This document shows positions 6,995-16,179 of a stretch of 19,066 bases of DNA, one piece after another; position 1 is the stretch's first letter; every line of letters begins with the position of its first letter. The notes beneath the pieces were generated by a model. It worked only from the letters and a program-made list of their open reading frames with translations, did not search any database and was not told where the DNA came from. Location of the stretch: assembly GCA_012523155.1 (NCBI GenBank), contig JAAYJB010000198.1, positions 1 to 19,066 of the forward strand, in the 5' to 3' direction. The stretch comes from Synergistaceae bacterium. Its GTDB lineage: Bacteria > Synergistota > Synergistia > Synergistales > Aminobacteriaceae. The position numbers and the translations under genes were made by a program.

Positions 6995-9664
6995 CTAGGA
7001 GCGCTTCAGGCTCGCTATATTTTCCTGTATCCTGGCAATACGGTCTTTGTTTTCCGCAAGCCGTTCCCTTTCTTTTTCAACGACTTCTGCGGGAGCCCGA
7101 TTGATAAAACTCTCGTTTGCCAGTTTTTTTGCCGTCGTCTCAAGGTTTTTCTTAACCGCTTCCGCCTCCTGTTCAAGCCGGCGGATTTCTGCTTCGATAT
7201 CGAGAATATCACCGACAACAAGGCTCACTTCCCCGCCTTCCATCTGTGAGGAAAGCGATCCGGAAGGTTTCTGCGCAGATTCGCCGAGGGTACGTATTTC
7301 CCGGATTTTCGAGAGTACCTGCATGAGTTCACGGTTCTCACCGACTACCTGTGAAAGAACCGTTCCCTCTGCAGTCTGAACCGTTGCATGGTTCACAAAA
7401 GACTGCGGAGCCACGCGGGCTTCAGCACGGAGATTACGCAGTATCCGTACAGTTTCCTGAAACAAGGACATTTTCTCCACTGCTTCAGGGAATGCGAACC
7501 CCGTTTCTCCGGAGGGCCATGTATTCTCTTCGATCAGCCCGCCTCCGAAATTGAAAAGTTCCCAAAGCTCCTCCGTCACGAAGGGGATAAAGGGATGAAG
7601 CAGGAGGAGGACGTCCCGGAAGACGTCTGCCATTACCGCCCGGGTCGCATTCAATCGTTCTTCGCCTTCGTCTCCCCGCAGGGCAGGTTTTGAAAGCTCC
7701 AGGTACCAGTCGCAGAGATCGCCCCAGACGAAATCATAGAGCAGCCTGGCGGCCTCACCCGTGCTGAAACTGTCAAGGAGGCGCGTTACCTCACCGGCAA
7801 CCTGCGCTTTCCGCGTAAGGATCCATCGGTCATGAAGCGCAAGGGGCAAGTCGGCTGAGAGAACAGGCAATTCACGGCTTTCATCAAGGTTCATCAATGC
7901 AAATCTGGACGCGTTCCAGATCTTGTTCATGAAGAGCCTGTACGTTTCGATTTTTCCCGTGCTCAGGAGGATATCCCTTCCCTGGACCGTCAGGGCTGCG
8001 AGGGTCATGCGAAGGGCGTCTGCACCGTATTTTTCGATCATATCGAGGGGATCTATGACATTCCCGCTCGATTTGCTCATCTTCTGTCCCTTTTCGTCGC
8101 GTATGAGAGCGTGGATATAGACGTCCCTGAAAGGAACCTCGTCCATGAACTCCAGCCCCATCATTATCATCCGTGCAACCCAGAAAAATATGATGTCAAA
8201 TCCTGTGACCATGAGGGATGTGGGGTAATAATAATCCAGATCCTCTGTTTTGTCCGGCCAGCCGAGGGTGGAAAAGGGCCACAGCGCGCTGCTGAACCAT
8301 GTGTCGAGAACGTCCTCGTCCTGGATAATATTCGCCGACCCGCATTTTTCGCACACGTCCGGATCTGTCTCCGAAACGGTGATATTTCCGCAGTCCGAAC
8401 AGGTCCACGCAGGGATCCTGTGTCCCCACCAGAGCTGCCTGGAGATACACCAGTCCCGGATGTTTTCCATCCACTGGTAGTAGATTTTTTTCCACTGTTC
8501 AGGGGTCCACTCAATGAGCCCGTCCTCCACGACCTTCACGCCTGCGTCAGCCAGGGGTTTTGCCTTGACGAACCACTGCTCTGAAAGATAGGGTTCGACC
8601 ACCGTGGAACAGCGGTAGCAGTGCCCTACGGAATGGACCATATCCTCTGATTTTTCAAGCAGACCGGCATCGGAGAGCTCTTGCGCCGCTTTTTTCCGGG
8701 CCTCCTCCAGGGACAGGCCTTCATACCCGGGTGCGAGGGAGTTCATTCGTCCGTTTTCATCAATGACCTGGACCTGCTCCAGGTTGTGCCTCTGTCCCAC
8801 GAGGAAGTCATTGGGGTCGTGCGCAGGGGTTATTTTCACACATCCCGTGCCGAATTCCGGATCGACCATTATGTCCTCTATGATGGGTATCTCTCTTCCA
8901 CCAAGGGGGACTTTTACTGTTCTCCCCGCAAGGGATGCTTTTTCCGATCTCGGATGGACTGCAATGGCAACATCTCCCCAGATAGTCTCGGGACGGGTGG
9001 TGGCTACGACGACGTATCCTTCTCCGTTAACGAACGGATAGCGGACATGGTAGAACTTCCCTTTCTGCTCCTCATGCTCCACCTCGATATCCGAGAGTGC
9101 CGTATGGCACCTGGGACACCAGTTTATGATGTATTTGCCCTTATATATGAGCCCTTTCTTGAACAGTCTTACAAAAACGGTCCGAACTGCCCGTGAAAGC
9201 CCCTCGTCGAGGGTGAAACGCTCACGGTCCCAGTCACATGAGTTCCCGAGTTTCTTCATCTGGTTGATGATGCGGCTGCCGAACTCTTCCTTCCATTCCC
9301 ATACGCGCCTGACGAACTCATCCCGGCCCAGGTCATGCCTGGACTTGCCTTCAGCGGCAATTCGGCGCTCCACCACGTTCTGGGTGGCTATTCCAGCGTG
9401 GTCGGTTCCCGGAAGCCACAGTACGTTGTATCCTTTCATTCTCTTGTACCTGCAGAGAATATCCTGGAATGTATGATTGAAGGCATGTCCCATATGAAGA
9501 GACCCCGTAACATTGGGCGGGGGAATGACTATGGAAAAAGCTTTTGACTTGTCGCGTTCAGGCCGGGCTTTGAAAAGCCCTCGTTCCATCCATGTGGAAT
9601 ACCATTTATCTTCGATGGGTGCAGGATCATAGGTTTTTGCCATGTTTTCCAGGACTTGAGACAT
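6995..9664 (-). CDS. valS: Valyl-tRNA synthetase
   Basis: ValS charges tRNA-Val and edits mis-activated threonine. The 889-residue class Ia enzyme has the HIGH-type motif HMGH (57-60) within PPPNVTGSLHMGH, the CP1 editing domain (roughly 190-350, with TTRPET at 222-227), the tRNA/zinc region with cysteine pairs CPRC (183-186), CSDC (422-425) and CEKC (438-441), and KMSKS (528-532). An anticodon-binding helical domain follows, then the charged C-terminal coiled-coil arm (about 815-889) typical of ValS. ATG 9664 is preceded seven bases upstream by GGGGGGAG. It follows engB by 26 bases and leads directly into folC. No T-box or other leader structure is visible in that short gap, so expression should follow the operon. 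Confidence 0.98.
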   Translation of the reverse strand: MSQVLENMAKTYDPAPIEDKWYSTWMERGLFKARPERDKSKAFSIVIPPPNVTGSLHMGHAFNHTFQDILCRYKRMKGYNVLWLPGTDHAGIATQNVVERRIAAEGKSRHDLGRDEFVRRVWEWKEEFGSRIINQMKKLGNSCDWDRERFTLDEGLSRAVRTVFVRLFKKGLIYKGKYIINWCPRCHTALSDIEVEHEEQKGKFYHVRYPFVNGEGYVVVATTRPETIWGDVAIAVHPRSEKASLAGRTVKVPLGGREIPIIEDIMVDPEFGTGCVKITPAHDPNDFLVGQRHNLEQVQVIDENGRMNSLAPGYEGLSLEEARKKAAQELSDAGLLEKSEDMVHSVGHCYRCSTVVEPYLSEQWFVKAKPLADAGVKVVEDGLIEWTPEQWKKIYYQWMENIRDWCISRQLWWGHRIPAWTCSDCGNITVSETDPDVCEKCGSANIIQDEDVLDTWFSSALWPFSTLGWPDKTEDLDYYYPTSLMVTGFDIIFFWVARMIMMGLEFMDEVPFRDVYIHALIRDEKGQKMSKSSGNVIDPLDMIEKYGADALRMTLAALTVQGRDILLSTGKIETYRLFMNKIWNASRFALMNLDESRELPVLSADLPLALHDRWILTRKAQVAGEVTRLLDSFSTGEAARLLYDFVWGDLCDWYLELSKPALRGDEGEERLNATRAVMADVFRDVLLLLHPFIPFVTEELWELFNFGGGLIEENTWPSGETGFAFPEAVEKMSLFQETVRILRNLRAEARVAPQSFVNHATVQTAEGTVLSQVVGENRELMQVLSKIREIRTLGESAQKPSGSLSSQMEGGEVSLVVGDILDIEAEIRRLEQEAEAVKKNLETTAKKLANESFINRAPAEVVEKERERLAENKDRIARIQENIASLKRS

Positions 9665-9690
9665 AAAGATACTCCCCCCGTTGCAAGAAT

Positions 9691-10326
9691 TTACTCCGCC
9701 GTGCTTTTCCCCGGCAAAACAGTGTGTTTTTCCGAGAGATGGCGGGAAATGAAGTTTTTCAGTTCGTCTATTCCGTCGCCTTTTTCCGCTGACGTGATAA
9801 TGGGGACGTCAATGGATCTAAGCCCACTCCTGATGTATTTCTCGAGTGTTCCTCTCCGGGCTCCCCTTGAGATTTTATCTCCTTTGGTGAAAACCACAAG
9901 CACCGGCAGCTGAAGAGCATCCAGCCAGTCCTGCAGAGACCTGTCGTTGGCCAGGAGGCCGTGGCGGAAATCGGCAAGATGAAGCACCAGTGAAAGGCAG
10001 CCCCTGTCTGATACATAGGAATCGATCAGCGCAGACCATTTATCCCGCTCTCCCTTGCTTCTCGAGGCGTATCCGTATCCGGGGAGGTCGACGAAGCGGA
10101 ACGGTACGGAAGAACCTTCAACTCCATAAAAGTTGATGCTCCGTGTTTTTCCCGGTGTTCCCCCTACGTGGGCGAGCCGGCTTCCAAGAAGCCTGTTGAC
10201 CAGGCTCGATTTTCCCACGTTTGAACGTCCTGCCACCGCCACCTCAGGTATTCCCGGTTCCGGGAACTGGGAGGCTGTAAAAGCTGTTGCCTCGAGCCGC
10301 ACTTTCCATTTCTCGGTTCCGGTCAT
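9691..10326 (-). CDS. engB: Ribosome-biogenesis GTPase EngB (YsxC/YihA)
   Basis: EngB is an essential TrmE-Era-type GTPase needed for assembly of the large ribosomal subunit. With the ATG at 10326-10324 the protein has 211 residues, the usual size. It shows all G motifs: G1 GRSNVGKS (33-40), G2 GGTPGKT with Thr57, G3 DLPG (80-83), G4 TKGD (137-140) and G5 TSA (168-170). The frame is open further to a TTG at 10356, which would add ten residues inside lon. I prefer the ATG four bases after the lon stop, because the family starts there and the TTG has no ribosome binding site. Translation is probably coupled to lon. The lon-engB pair is conserved in Bacillus. Confidence 0.94.
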   Translation of the reverse strand: MTGTEKWKVRLEATAFTASQFPEPGIPEVAVAGRSNVGKSSLVNRLLGSRLAHVGGTPGKTRSINFYGVEGSSVPFRFVDLPGYGYASRSKGERDKWSALIDSYVSDRGCLSLVLHLADFRHGLLANDRSLQDWLDALQLPVLVVFTKGDKISRGARRGTLEKYIRSGLRSIDVPIITSAEKGDGIDELKNFISRHLSEKHTVLPGKSTAE

Positions 10327-10330
10327 TTTT

Positions 10331-12649
10331 TCACTCTTTCCCAAGGGCGAATTCAAAGACTTCGTTCACCCGTTCTACGAAACGGAAGGACAGGCCTTCC
10401 CTCGACCACTCCGGTATCTCCTCGACATCGAGCCTGTTTGCAGCCGGAAGAATTATGTTGTGGATGCCCTGCCGCTTTGCGGCGAGGATTTTATCACGGA
10501 TTCCTCCTACGGGCAGGACTTTTCCCTGCAGGGATATTTCCCCGGTCATTGCTATACCAGGGAGAACCGCGCTCTTCCTGACAGCTGAGAGCATTGCCAG
10601 GGCCATTGTGATTCCTGCAGAGGGACCGTCTTTTGGTATTGCACCCTCAGGTACATGAAGATGAACGTCAATTGTTTTCCAGTCCACTTCGCCGATTCCG
10701 AGTTCCTCCGCATTTGACCGGAGGTAGCCCAGTGCGGTCTGTGCCGATTCCTGCATGACCGAACCGAGGTTCCCTGTGAGTGTGACGTCTCCCTTGCCCT
10801 TCATTGTGACTGCCTCGATTACAAGGACGTCACCCCCTGTCTCTGTCCACGCAAGTCCAACGGCTGTTCCGGTTTCACTTTTTTGCGGAAGGCGGAGGTC
10901 GTAGAGTTTCGGCGGCCCGAGGAACTCTTTCAGATCCTTCGTACCCACGGAAACGGACACGTTTTCTTCGCCTTTCTCAACAAAGCGCCGTACGATCTTG
11001 CGGCAGATCGTGGAGAGTTCTCTCTCAAGTCCGCGTACTCCAGCTTCCCGAGTATATTCGCTTATAATGCTTTCAAGCGCTTTCGGGGTTATCCTCACCT
11101 GTTTCGGGGACAACCCGTGCTCGGTCAGAATTCTCGGGAGAAGGTGCCGTTTTGCGATCCGTGTCTTCTCCTGCCACACGTAACCGGGGATTTTGATAAC
11201 CTCCATCCTGTCCAGAAGAGGCCTCGGAATGGAGTGGGTAACGTTTGCGGTCGTTATGAAGATAACATCGCTCAGGTCGAAGGGCACCTCCATAAAATGA
11301 TCTGTGAACCCTGCGTTTTGTTCCGGATCAAGCACTTCAAGAAGAGCGGCCGAAGGATCGCCCCTGAAGTCCTGCCCCATCTTGTCGATCTCGTCCATGA
11401 GCAGGACCGGGTTCCGGACCCCGGACTGGCGGATCTTCTGGATGATGCGGCCTGGCATGGCACCGACATAGGTCCTTCTGTGTCCTCGAATCTCCGCTTC
11501 GTCCCTCATCCCGCCCAAAGACATGGAGACGAATTTTCTTTCAAGGGCCCTGGCGACTGATTTGCCGAGAGACGTTTTTCCTACCCCCGGAGGGCCGACG
11601 AAGCAGAGCACCTGTCCCTTCATCTTTCCGGAGGCCAGTTTCCGGACTGCAAGGAATTCGAGGATACGTTCCTTGACTTTTTCAAGTCCATAATGGTCCT
11701 CCTCGAGAATCTTTTCAGCCCTCCGGATATCGAGATTGTCAGGGGACACCAGGTTCCAGGGCAGCGAAACAAGCCAGTCGATATAGGTCCGTACGACTGT
11801 CGCTTCAGCTGACATGACAGGCATCTTGGAAAGACGGTCCAGTTCGTGCATGGCCTTTCCCCTGGTTACTTCAGGCATTTCAGCATCTTCTATCCTGGTC
11901 CGGAGTTCTTCGATCTCAGAGGGCGTTTCATTGTGCCCGAGTTCATCCTGGATGATCTTCAGCTGTTCCCTGAGGTAGTATTCCTTGTGTCCGCGCTCGA
12001 CTTCCTGTCTGACCTTATCCTGGATATCGTGCTCAAGCTGGAGAATATCTATTTCCTCGAGCAGAAGCTTCAGAAGGAACTTCAGGCTCTTCTCGATATC
12101 CACCATTTCAAGCAGGCGCTGCTTCCTGTCCACCTTTATTGAAAGGTGCGAGCTCACCAGTTCCGAAATCTGCCTCGGATCCTCGGCATTCATCACCGAC
12201 ACCAGCACCTCTGCCGGAATTCTGGGATGAAGGGTCACGTACTTTTCAAACTGTTCCAGGACGCTCCTCTTGAGAGCTTCCAGGTTCGGCGAAGAGGACT
12301 CTTCCCATGGAAGAGGAAAGAACTCTGCCTCTATGGATTCTTTGCCCCGCGTGAAGGATTCGATCTTTACCCGCTCTACTCCTTCGATAAGGACCTTTGT
12401 CGTTCCGTCCGGAATCCGGACCATCTGCAGGATAGTGCACAGTGTACCGACGGTGTGCAGGTCCTCGACCCTGGGATCGTCGATCTGCATGTCCTTCTGG
12501 GCTACCACCAGTATATTCCTGTCCTGAAGCATTGCCATTTCGATAGCCTTCAGAGACCGCGGCCGTCCGACGAAAAGAGGGGCGATTATCCCCGGGAAGA
12601 CCACTATATCTCTTATAGGCAGAACATGGCATCGGCGCCGCTCATCCAT
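10331..12649 (-). CDS. lon: ATP-dependent protease La (LonA)
   Basis: Lon degrades misfolded and selected regulatory proteins in the cytoplasm. The 772-residue chain has the N-terminal substrate-binding domain (about 5-200), a long helical linker, an AAA+ module with Walker A GPPGVGKTS (352-360) and Walker B LLMDEID (416-422), and a C-terminal protease domain. The catalytic dyad is Ser677 (PKDGPSAG) and Lys720 (GGIRDK). The spacing of 43 equals that of E. coli Lon. No membrane segment or zinc domain is present, so it is LonA rather than LonB. The ATG lies three bases after the clpX stop. Its ribosome binding site AAGGAGG (12667-12661) is embedded in the last codons of clpX, 11 bases upstream. 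Confidence 0.98.
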   Translation of the reverse strand: MDERRRCHVLPIRDIVVFPGIIAPLFVGRPRSLKAIEMAMLQDRNILVVAQKDMQIDDPRVEDLHTVGTLCTILQMVRIPDGTTKVLIEGVERVKIESFTRGKESIEAEFFPLPWEESSSPNLEALKRSVLEQFEKYVTLHPRIPAEVLVSVMNAEDPRQISELVSSHLSIKVDRKQRLLEMVDIEKSLKFLLKLLLEEIDILQLEHDIQDKVRQEVERGHKEYYLREQLKIIQDELGHNETPSEIEELRTRIEDAEMPEVTRGKAMHELDRLSKMPVMSAEATVVRTYIDWLVSLPWNLVSPDNLDIRRAEKILEEDHYGLEKVKERILEFLAVRKLASGKMKGQVLCFVGPPGVGKTSLGKSVARALERKFVSMSLGGMRDEAEIRGHRRTYVGAMPGRIIQKIRQSGVRNPVLLMDEIDKMGQDFRGDPSAALLEVLDPEQNAGFTDHFMEVPFDLSDVIFITTANVTHSIPRPLLDRMEVIKIPGYVWQEKTRIAKRHLLPRILTEHGLSPKQVRITPKALESIISEYTREAGVRGLERELSTICRKIVRRFVEKGEENVSVSVGTKDLKEFLGPPKLYDLRLPQKSETGTAVGLAWTETGGDVLVIEAVTMKGKGDVTLTGNLGSVMQESAQTALGYLRSNAEELGIGEVDWKTIDVHLHVPEGAIPKDGPSAGITMALAMLSAVRKSAVLPGIAMTGEISLQGKVLPVGGIRDKILAAKRQGIHNIILPAANRLDVEEIPEWSREGLSFRFVERVNEVFEFALGKE

Positions 12650-12652
12650 GGA

Positions 12653-13939
12653 TCAGGCAACCTCCTTGGAGTTTTTCTTCTCTTCTATCGGCGGTTCCTT
12701 ACCCTCTACAGACTCTTTTGTGATGACTACCTTGAGGACTTCCCTGCTTCTTGAGGGAATGTCGAACATAAGGTCCATCATAAGGTTCTCAAGGATCGAC
12801 CGGAGTCCTCTTGCACCGGTGTTCCTGGCGTTGGCTTTCATGGCGATGCTCCGTATTGCCTCCTCAGTGAATTCAAGGGAGACTCCTTCCAGGGAGAACG
12901 CTTTCTGGTACTGGCGTATGAGGGCGTTTTTCGGCTCCGTAAGGATTCGGACCAACGCGTCTGCATCCAGTTCTTCCAGCGGGACAAGTACCGGAAGACG
13001 TCCCACGAGTTCCGGAATGAAGCCGTAACCCATCAGGTCTTCAGGCTGGATATGCTTCATGATCTCAAATCGCCGCGAATCATGCCTGCCCATGATTTCG
13101 CCGCCGAACCCTATGGCCTTCCTGTTCACTCTGCGGCCGATTATGTCCTCGATCCCATCGAAAGCTCCTCCGCAGATAAAGAGTATGTTCGAGGTATCGA
13201 TCTGGATGAAATCCTGGTAGGGGTGCTTTCTTCCCCCTTTCGGAGGAACATTTGAAACCGTCCCCTCAAGGATTTTCAGCAGTGCCTGCTGAACACCCTC
13301 TCCCGACACATCCCTCGTAATAGACGCCGATTCCGACTTCCTCGAAAGCTTGTCCATTTCATCGATGTAAATAATGCCTCTCTGGGCTGCCTTTACGTCG
13401 TAATCCGCTGCCTGGAGGAGTTTTACGAGTATGTTCTCCACGTCTTCGCCCACGTATCCTGCTTCCGTGAGTGTCGTGGCGTCCGCCATGGCGAAGGGGA
13501 CATTGAGTTTTTTGGCAAGGGTCTGAGCAATAAGAGTTTTCCCGCAGCCTGTAGGGCCGAGCAGAAGGACATTGCTCTTCTGAAGCTCCACATCAGAGTC
13601 TTTGCCGAGGTTGTTGCTTATCCGTTTAAAGTGGTTGTAGACAGCCACGGAAACGCTTTTTTTCGCCCATTCCTGGCCGATGACGTACTGGTCAAGATAT
13701 GCCTTTATTTCTCTTGGTTTCGGTGCTTCAGAAAGTGGAACGAAATGATCGGTCTCTTTCCCCTGATCTTCGGTTTCCTCGTTGAGGATCAGGTTGCAGA
13801 GGTGAACGCATTCGTCACAGATGTATACCCCAGGGCCGGCGATGAGCCTCAGAACTTCTTCCTGCCCTTTTCCGCAGAAAGAGCACCTGGCATTTGCCCC
13901 CTTACCGTTTCCTTTTCCTTTATCGTCAAACTTGAACAT
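12653..13939 (-). CDS. clpX: ATP-dependent Clp protease, unfoldase subunit ClpX
   Basis: ClpX unfolds tagged proteins and feeds them into the ClpP barrel. The 428-residue protein has the N-terminal C4 zinc-binding domain (Cys19, 22, 41, 44), Walker A GPTGCGKT (128-135), the pore-1 loop GYVG (161-164), Walker B with Asp193-Glu194, the RKH loop (237-239), the ClpP-docking IGF loop (276-278), an arginine finger at Arg314 and the sensor-2 motif GARGLR (375-380). Every functional element is intact and the length is typical. The ATG has GGGAGGG seven bases upstream. It lies 105 bases after clpP, the largest gap inside the run, and that gap holds the structured region described separately. Confidence 0.98.
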   Translation of the reverse strand: MFKFDDKGKGNGKGANARCSFCGKGQEEVLRLIAGPGVYICDECVHLCNLILNEETEDQGKETDHFVPLSEAPKPREIKAYLDQYVIGQEWAKKSVSVAVYNHFKRISNNLGKDSDVELQKSNVLLLGPTGCGKTLIAQTLAKKLNVPFAMADATTLTEAGYVGEDVENILVKLLQAADYDVKAAQRGIIYIDEMDKLSRKSESASITRDVSGEGVQQALLKILEGTVSNVPPKGGRKHPYQDFIQIDTSNILFICGGAFDGIEDIIGRRVNRKAIGFGGEIMGRHDSRRFEIMKHIQPEDLMGYGFIPELVGRLPVLVPLEELDADALVRILTEPKNALIRQYQKAFSLEGVSLEFTEEAIRSIAMKANARNTGARGLRSILENLMMDLMFDIPSRSREVLKVVITKESVEGKEPPIEEKKNSKEVA

Positions 13940-14052
13940 TGGATATCCCTCCCTGGAGCCTTTTCAAAAAGATACAGCAACAAGGGAGCACCTCGCGGGC
14001 TCCCTTGAAGTCCTCTCTGAAAGGCTTCACTGCGAGGTGAAAAACTACCTCG
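13940..14052 (-). promoter_or_regulatory. Structured clpP-clpX intercistronic leader with competing pairings
   Basis: The minus-strand RNA has several possible helices. A is CGAGGT (14052-14047, over the clpP stop) with ACCTCG (14038-14033). B is CACCTCGC (14039-14032) with GCGAGGTG (13996-13989). C is a perfect 9-bp hairpin, CAAGGGAGC (14007-13999) with GCTCCCTTG (13989-13981). D is CTCCCT (13988-13983) with AGGGAG (13954-13949), which overlaps the clpX ribosome binding site. E is AGCCTTT (14026-14020) with AAAGGCT (13963-13957), enclosing C. A and B exclude each other, as do C and D, and B removes the loop and first pair of C. The U-run UUUUU lies about 10 bases past C, so it is not a canonical terminator. 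The pairings are read directly; a regulatory role is inference. Confidence 0.45.
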
Positions 14053-14623
14053 AATGGATGACTTTATCGATTATCCCGTACTTCAGGGCTTCATCAGGCG
14101 ACATAAAGAAATCTCTTTCTGTGTCGGCTTTGATTTTTTTCTTTGTCTGCCCTGTATGCCGTACAAGTATATCATTCAGTCGGTCGCGGAGCTTCAGTAT
14201 TTCCCGTGCATGGATCTCTACCTCCGTGGCCTGGCCTTGCGCCCCGCCGAGAGGCTGATGGATCATGATACGGGAATTGGGAAGGGCGAGCCGTTTGCCG
14301 GGTGTTCCTCCGGAAAGCAGAATTGCCCCCATGCTCGCTGCCTGTCCGATGCATATTGTTGTTATGGGGCATTTTACGTACTGCATTGTGTCATAGATCG
14401 CAAGCCCTGCGGTTACATAGCCCCCGGGGCTGTTAATGTACAGGTGGATATCTTTCTCCGGGTCTTCGCTTTCAAGGAAGAGAAGCTGGGCGACAACGAT
14501 GTTTCCAGTGTGTTCGTCAATAGCCTCTCCAAGGAATATTATCCTGTCCTTGAGGAGTCGGCTGTAAATGTCATAGGTCCGTTCCCCTCTTCCGGTCTGT
14601 TCAACCACATAAGGAATCATCAT
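14045..14623 (-). CDS. clpP: ATP-dependent Clp protease, proteolytic subunit ClpP
   Basis: ClpP is the serine protease barrel that partners with ClpX. The 192-residue protein has the full catalytic triad: Ser97 (GQAASMGA), His122 (MIHQP) and Asp171 (ERDFF). Its N-terminus lacks a long propeptide and begins with [12 protein letters not shown], the usual axial-loop start. Two tandem ATGs (14623 and 14620) are possible; the first is used here. A purine-rich GGGAG sits about nine bases before it. The gene follows tig by 22 bases and precedes clpX, the proteobacterial order. In B. subtilis clpP is elsewhere. The stop codon lies inside the first helix of the structured leader downstream. Confidence 0.98.
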   Translation of the reverse strand: MMIPYVVEQTGRGERTYDIYSRLLKDRIIFLGEAIDEHTGNIVVAQLLFLESEDPEKDIHLYINSPGGYVTAGLAIYDTMQYVKCPITTICIGQAASMGAILLSGGTPGKRLALPNSRIMIHQPLGGAQGQATEVEIHAREILKLRDRLNDILVRHTGQTKKKIKADTERDFFMSPDEALKYGIIDKVIHSR

Positions 14624-14645
14624 TTTCCCCCACTCCCATCTTTAT

Positions 14646-15989
14646 TTACTCTTGTGCGGGTTTTTCCTCAGCGGTCTCCGCATCTTTGACCGTGATGGTG
14701 TCCATAATAGCGCTGACCGTCTTTTTGTACTTTATCCGGTTGGCCATTTCAGTGAGCCGTTTTTCATCTTTGAAAAGACTGGTCACAAGTCTTTCCGCAT
14801 CGATCCCGTATGTGGATGCGAGAGACCCCATCTCCGCCTCAAAATCCTCTTTTTCAACGGAAATGTTCATTTCGTCACCAATTTTGTCTAGAACAAGCGA
14901 ACGGCGGACAATGGCTTCAGCCTGTTTTCTGAGGTTTTGACCGTATTCTTCCCTGCTTACCGAGCTTTCTGCGAGATACTCATCCATGGAAATTTTACGA
15001 GAGCGCTGTATCCGCTCTTCATCTTCTTTTTCCATGGCCTCAACCTGTCTCTGGACGAGTTTTTCAGGAACGTCAAGAACAGACTTGTCTGTGATGATCT
15101 CTACTGCGTCATATTCTGCCCGTGATTGGTTATCGGCTTTCATTCTCTCAAGAATACGGTTTTTTACTTCTCCCCGGAAAGCTTCCAGGGTGTCACAGTC
15201 CTGCTGCAGGACTTTTTTGAAAAATTCAGGCTCCAGCTCGGGAAGAATCCTTTCTTTTACCGTTTTAACTGTCATTTCATAGCGAAGAGTCTTTCCCACG
15301 AGGTTTTTTTCAGGATAATCCTCTTCAACAAGAACGCTTGCCTCCGCTGCTTCACCGGCTTTTTTCCCGAGCAGCGCGTCCCGGATCTCCGTCCTTACCG
15401 AAGACTGGTTCAGATCCAGTGTGGTCGTGTCCGGTCCGTGGCGTTCTTCCTCGCCGTCATCGCCTGCAACGGCAGTGAAGTATTCTATTTCGACCGTATC
15501 GGAAGGGCTTATCTCCCTGTTTTCAACAGGAGCGAGAGTTGAGTTCTGAACTTTGATTTCCTCGATGGTCTTGTCAAGAGTTTCGTCGTTTACCAACGCC
15601 ACGGCTCTTTCGACCATTATCTCCTTCAAATCGGGAAGCGTGATCTCGGGGGTCACTTCGAATGTCATGGTGATTTCGACAGGGCTTCCTTCTTCCATTG
15701 TATCGATTTTGACGTCAGGTTCATCGATAAGATCGAGTTCATAATCCTTCACAATAGTCTCAATGGCGTCAGGGAGCATCTTCTCGAGTGCTTCGGCGAA
15801 AATAGCCTGCTTGCCGAAGCGCATCTCCAGTATTTTCCGCGGGGCATGTCCCTTTCTGAACCCCGGAATGTTCACTTTCGATGCAAGCTCTTTTGCCGCC
15901 AAATCCACGTTTTTTGCGAACTCGGCCGGTTCAAACTCCACCTTCATGGAGAGTACATTTTTTTCCTGGGAAAGCATTTCGGATCTCAT
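14646..15989 (-). CDS. tig: Trigger factor (ribosome-associated chaperone and peptidyl-prolyl isomerase)
   Basis: Trigger factor binds the ribosome exit tunnel and shields nascent chains. The 447-residue protein has the ribosome-docking signature GFRKGHAPR (43-51), a central FKBP-like isomerase domain (about 155-250), a helical C-terminal chaperone domain, and a charged tail. The first ATG (15989) has AAAGGGG ten bases upstream and adds a short MRSE leader before the conserved start; Met5 is too far from the site. It is the first gene of the nine-gene run. The 251-base region upstream (15990-16240) holds the cspA terminator and the candidate tig promoter but no gene. Confidence 0.97.
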   Translation of the reverse strand: MRSEMLSQEKNVLSMKVEFEPAEFAKNVDLAAKELASKVNIPGFRKGHAPRKILEMRFGKQAIFAEALEKMLPDAIETIVKDYELDLIDEPDVKIDTMEEGSPVEITMTFEVTPEITLPDLKEIMVERAVALVNDETLDKTIEEIKVQNSTLAPVENREISPSDTVEIEYFTAVAGDDGEEERHGPDTTTLDLNQSSVRTEIRDALLGKKAGEAAEASVLVEEDYPEKNLVGKTLRYEMTVKTVKERILPELEPEFFKKVLQQDCDTLEAFRGEVKNRILERMKADNQSRAEYDAVEIITDKSVLDVPEKLVQRQVEAMEKEDEERIQRSRKISMDEYLAESSVSREEYGQNLRKQAEAIVRRSLVLDKIGDEMNISVEKEDFEAEMGSLASTYGIDAERLVTSLFKDEKRLTEMANRIKYKKTVSAIMDTITVKDAETAEEKPAQE

Positions 15990-16116
15990 ACAGTCGCAAC
16001 CCCTTTCAGCACTGTTTCGTACTGCTGTGTAATGTGTTATTGTGTCCTCTCAAATTTTATGCATTTATAGTGTATCTTCTTCTTTACAAATAAAGAAGAG
16101 AAAATATGCGGAAGGT

Positions 16117-16145
16117 ATTGTACACGTAAAAAAAAGAGAATGCAA
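16117..16145 (-). promoter_or_regulatory. Candidate promoter for the tig operon
   Basis: On the minus strand TTGCAT (16145-16140, 3 of 6) and TACAAT (16122-16117, 5 of 6) are 17 bases apart. They lie just after the cspA terminator, giving a leader of about 120 bases. A second possible -10, TATAAA at 16069-16064, has no convincing -35. No CIRCE inverted repeat or CtsR-like direct repeat is visible, so heat-shock control by those repressors is not supported. A promoter is required here because of the upstream terminator, but its exact position is uncertain. Confidence 0.4.
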
Positions 16146-16179
16146 AAACGCTTCTCTCTCATGTTATTTCTTCAAGTAA

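Noticed and set aside
10327..10356. TTG start ten codons upstream for engB, inside lon
   Set aside because: No ribosome binding site precedes it and the family length fits the ATG at 10326.
10883..11560. Plus-strand open frame of 225 codons opposite lon, with similar long frames opposite valS, clpX and clpP
   Set aside because: They lie fully antisense to clearly conserved genes, have no family-like motifs or low-complexity logic of their own, and reflect codon bias on the coding strand.
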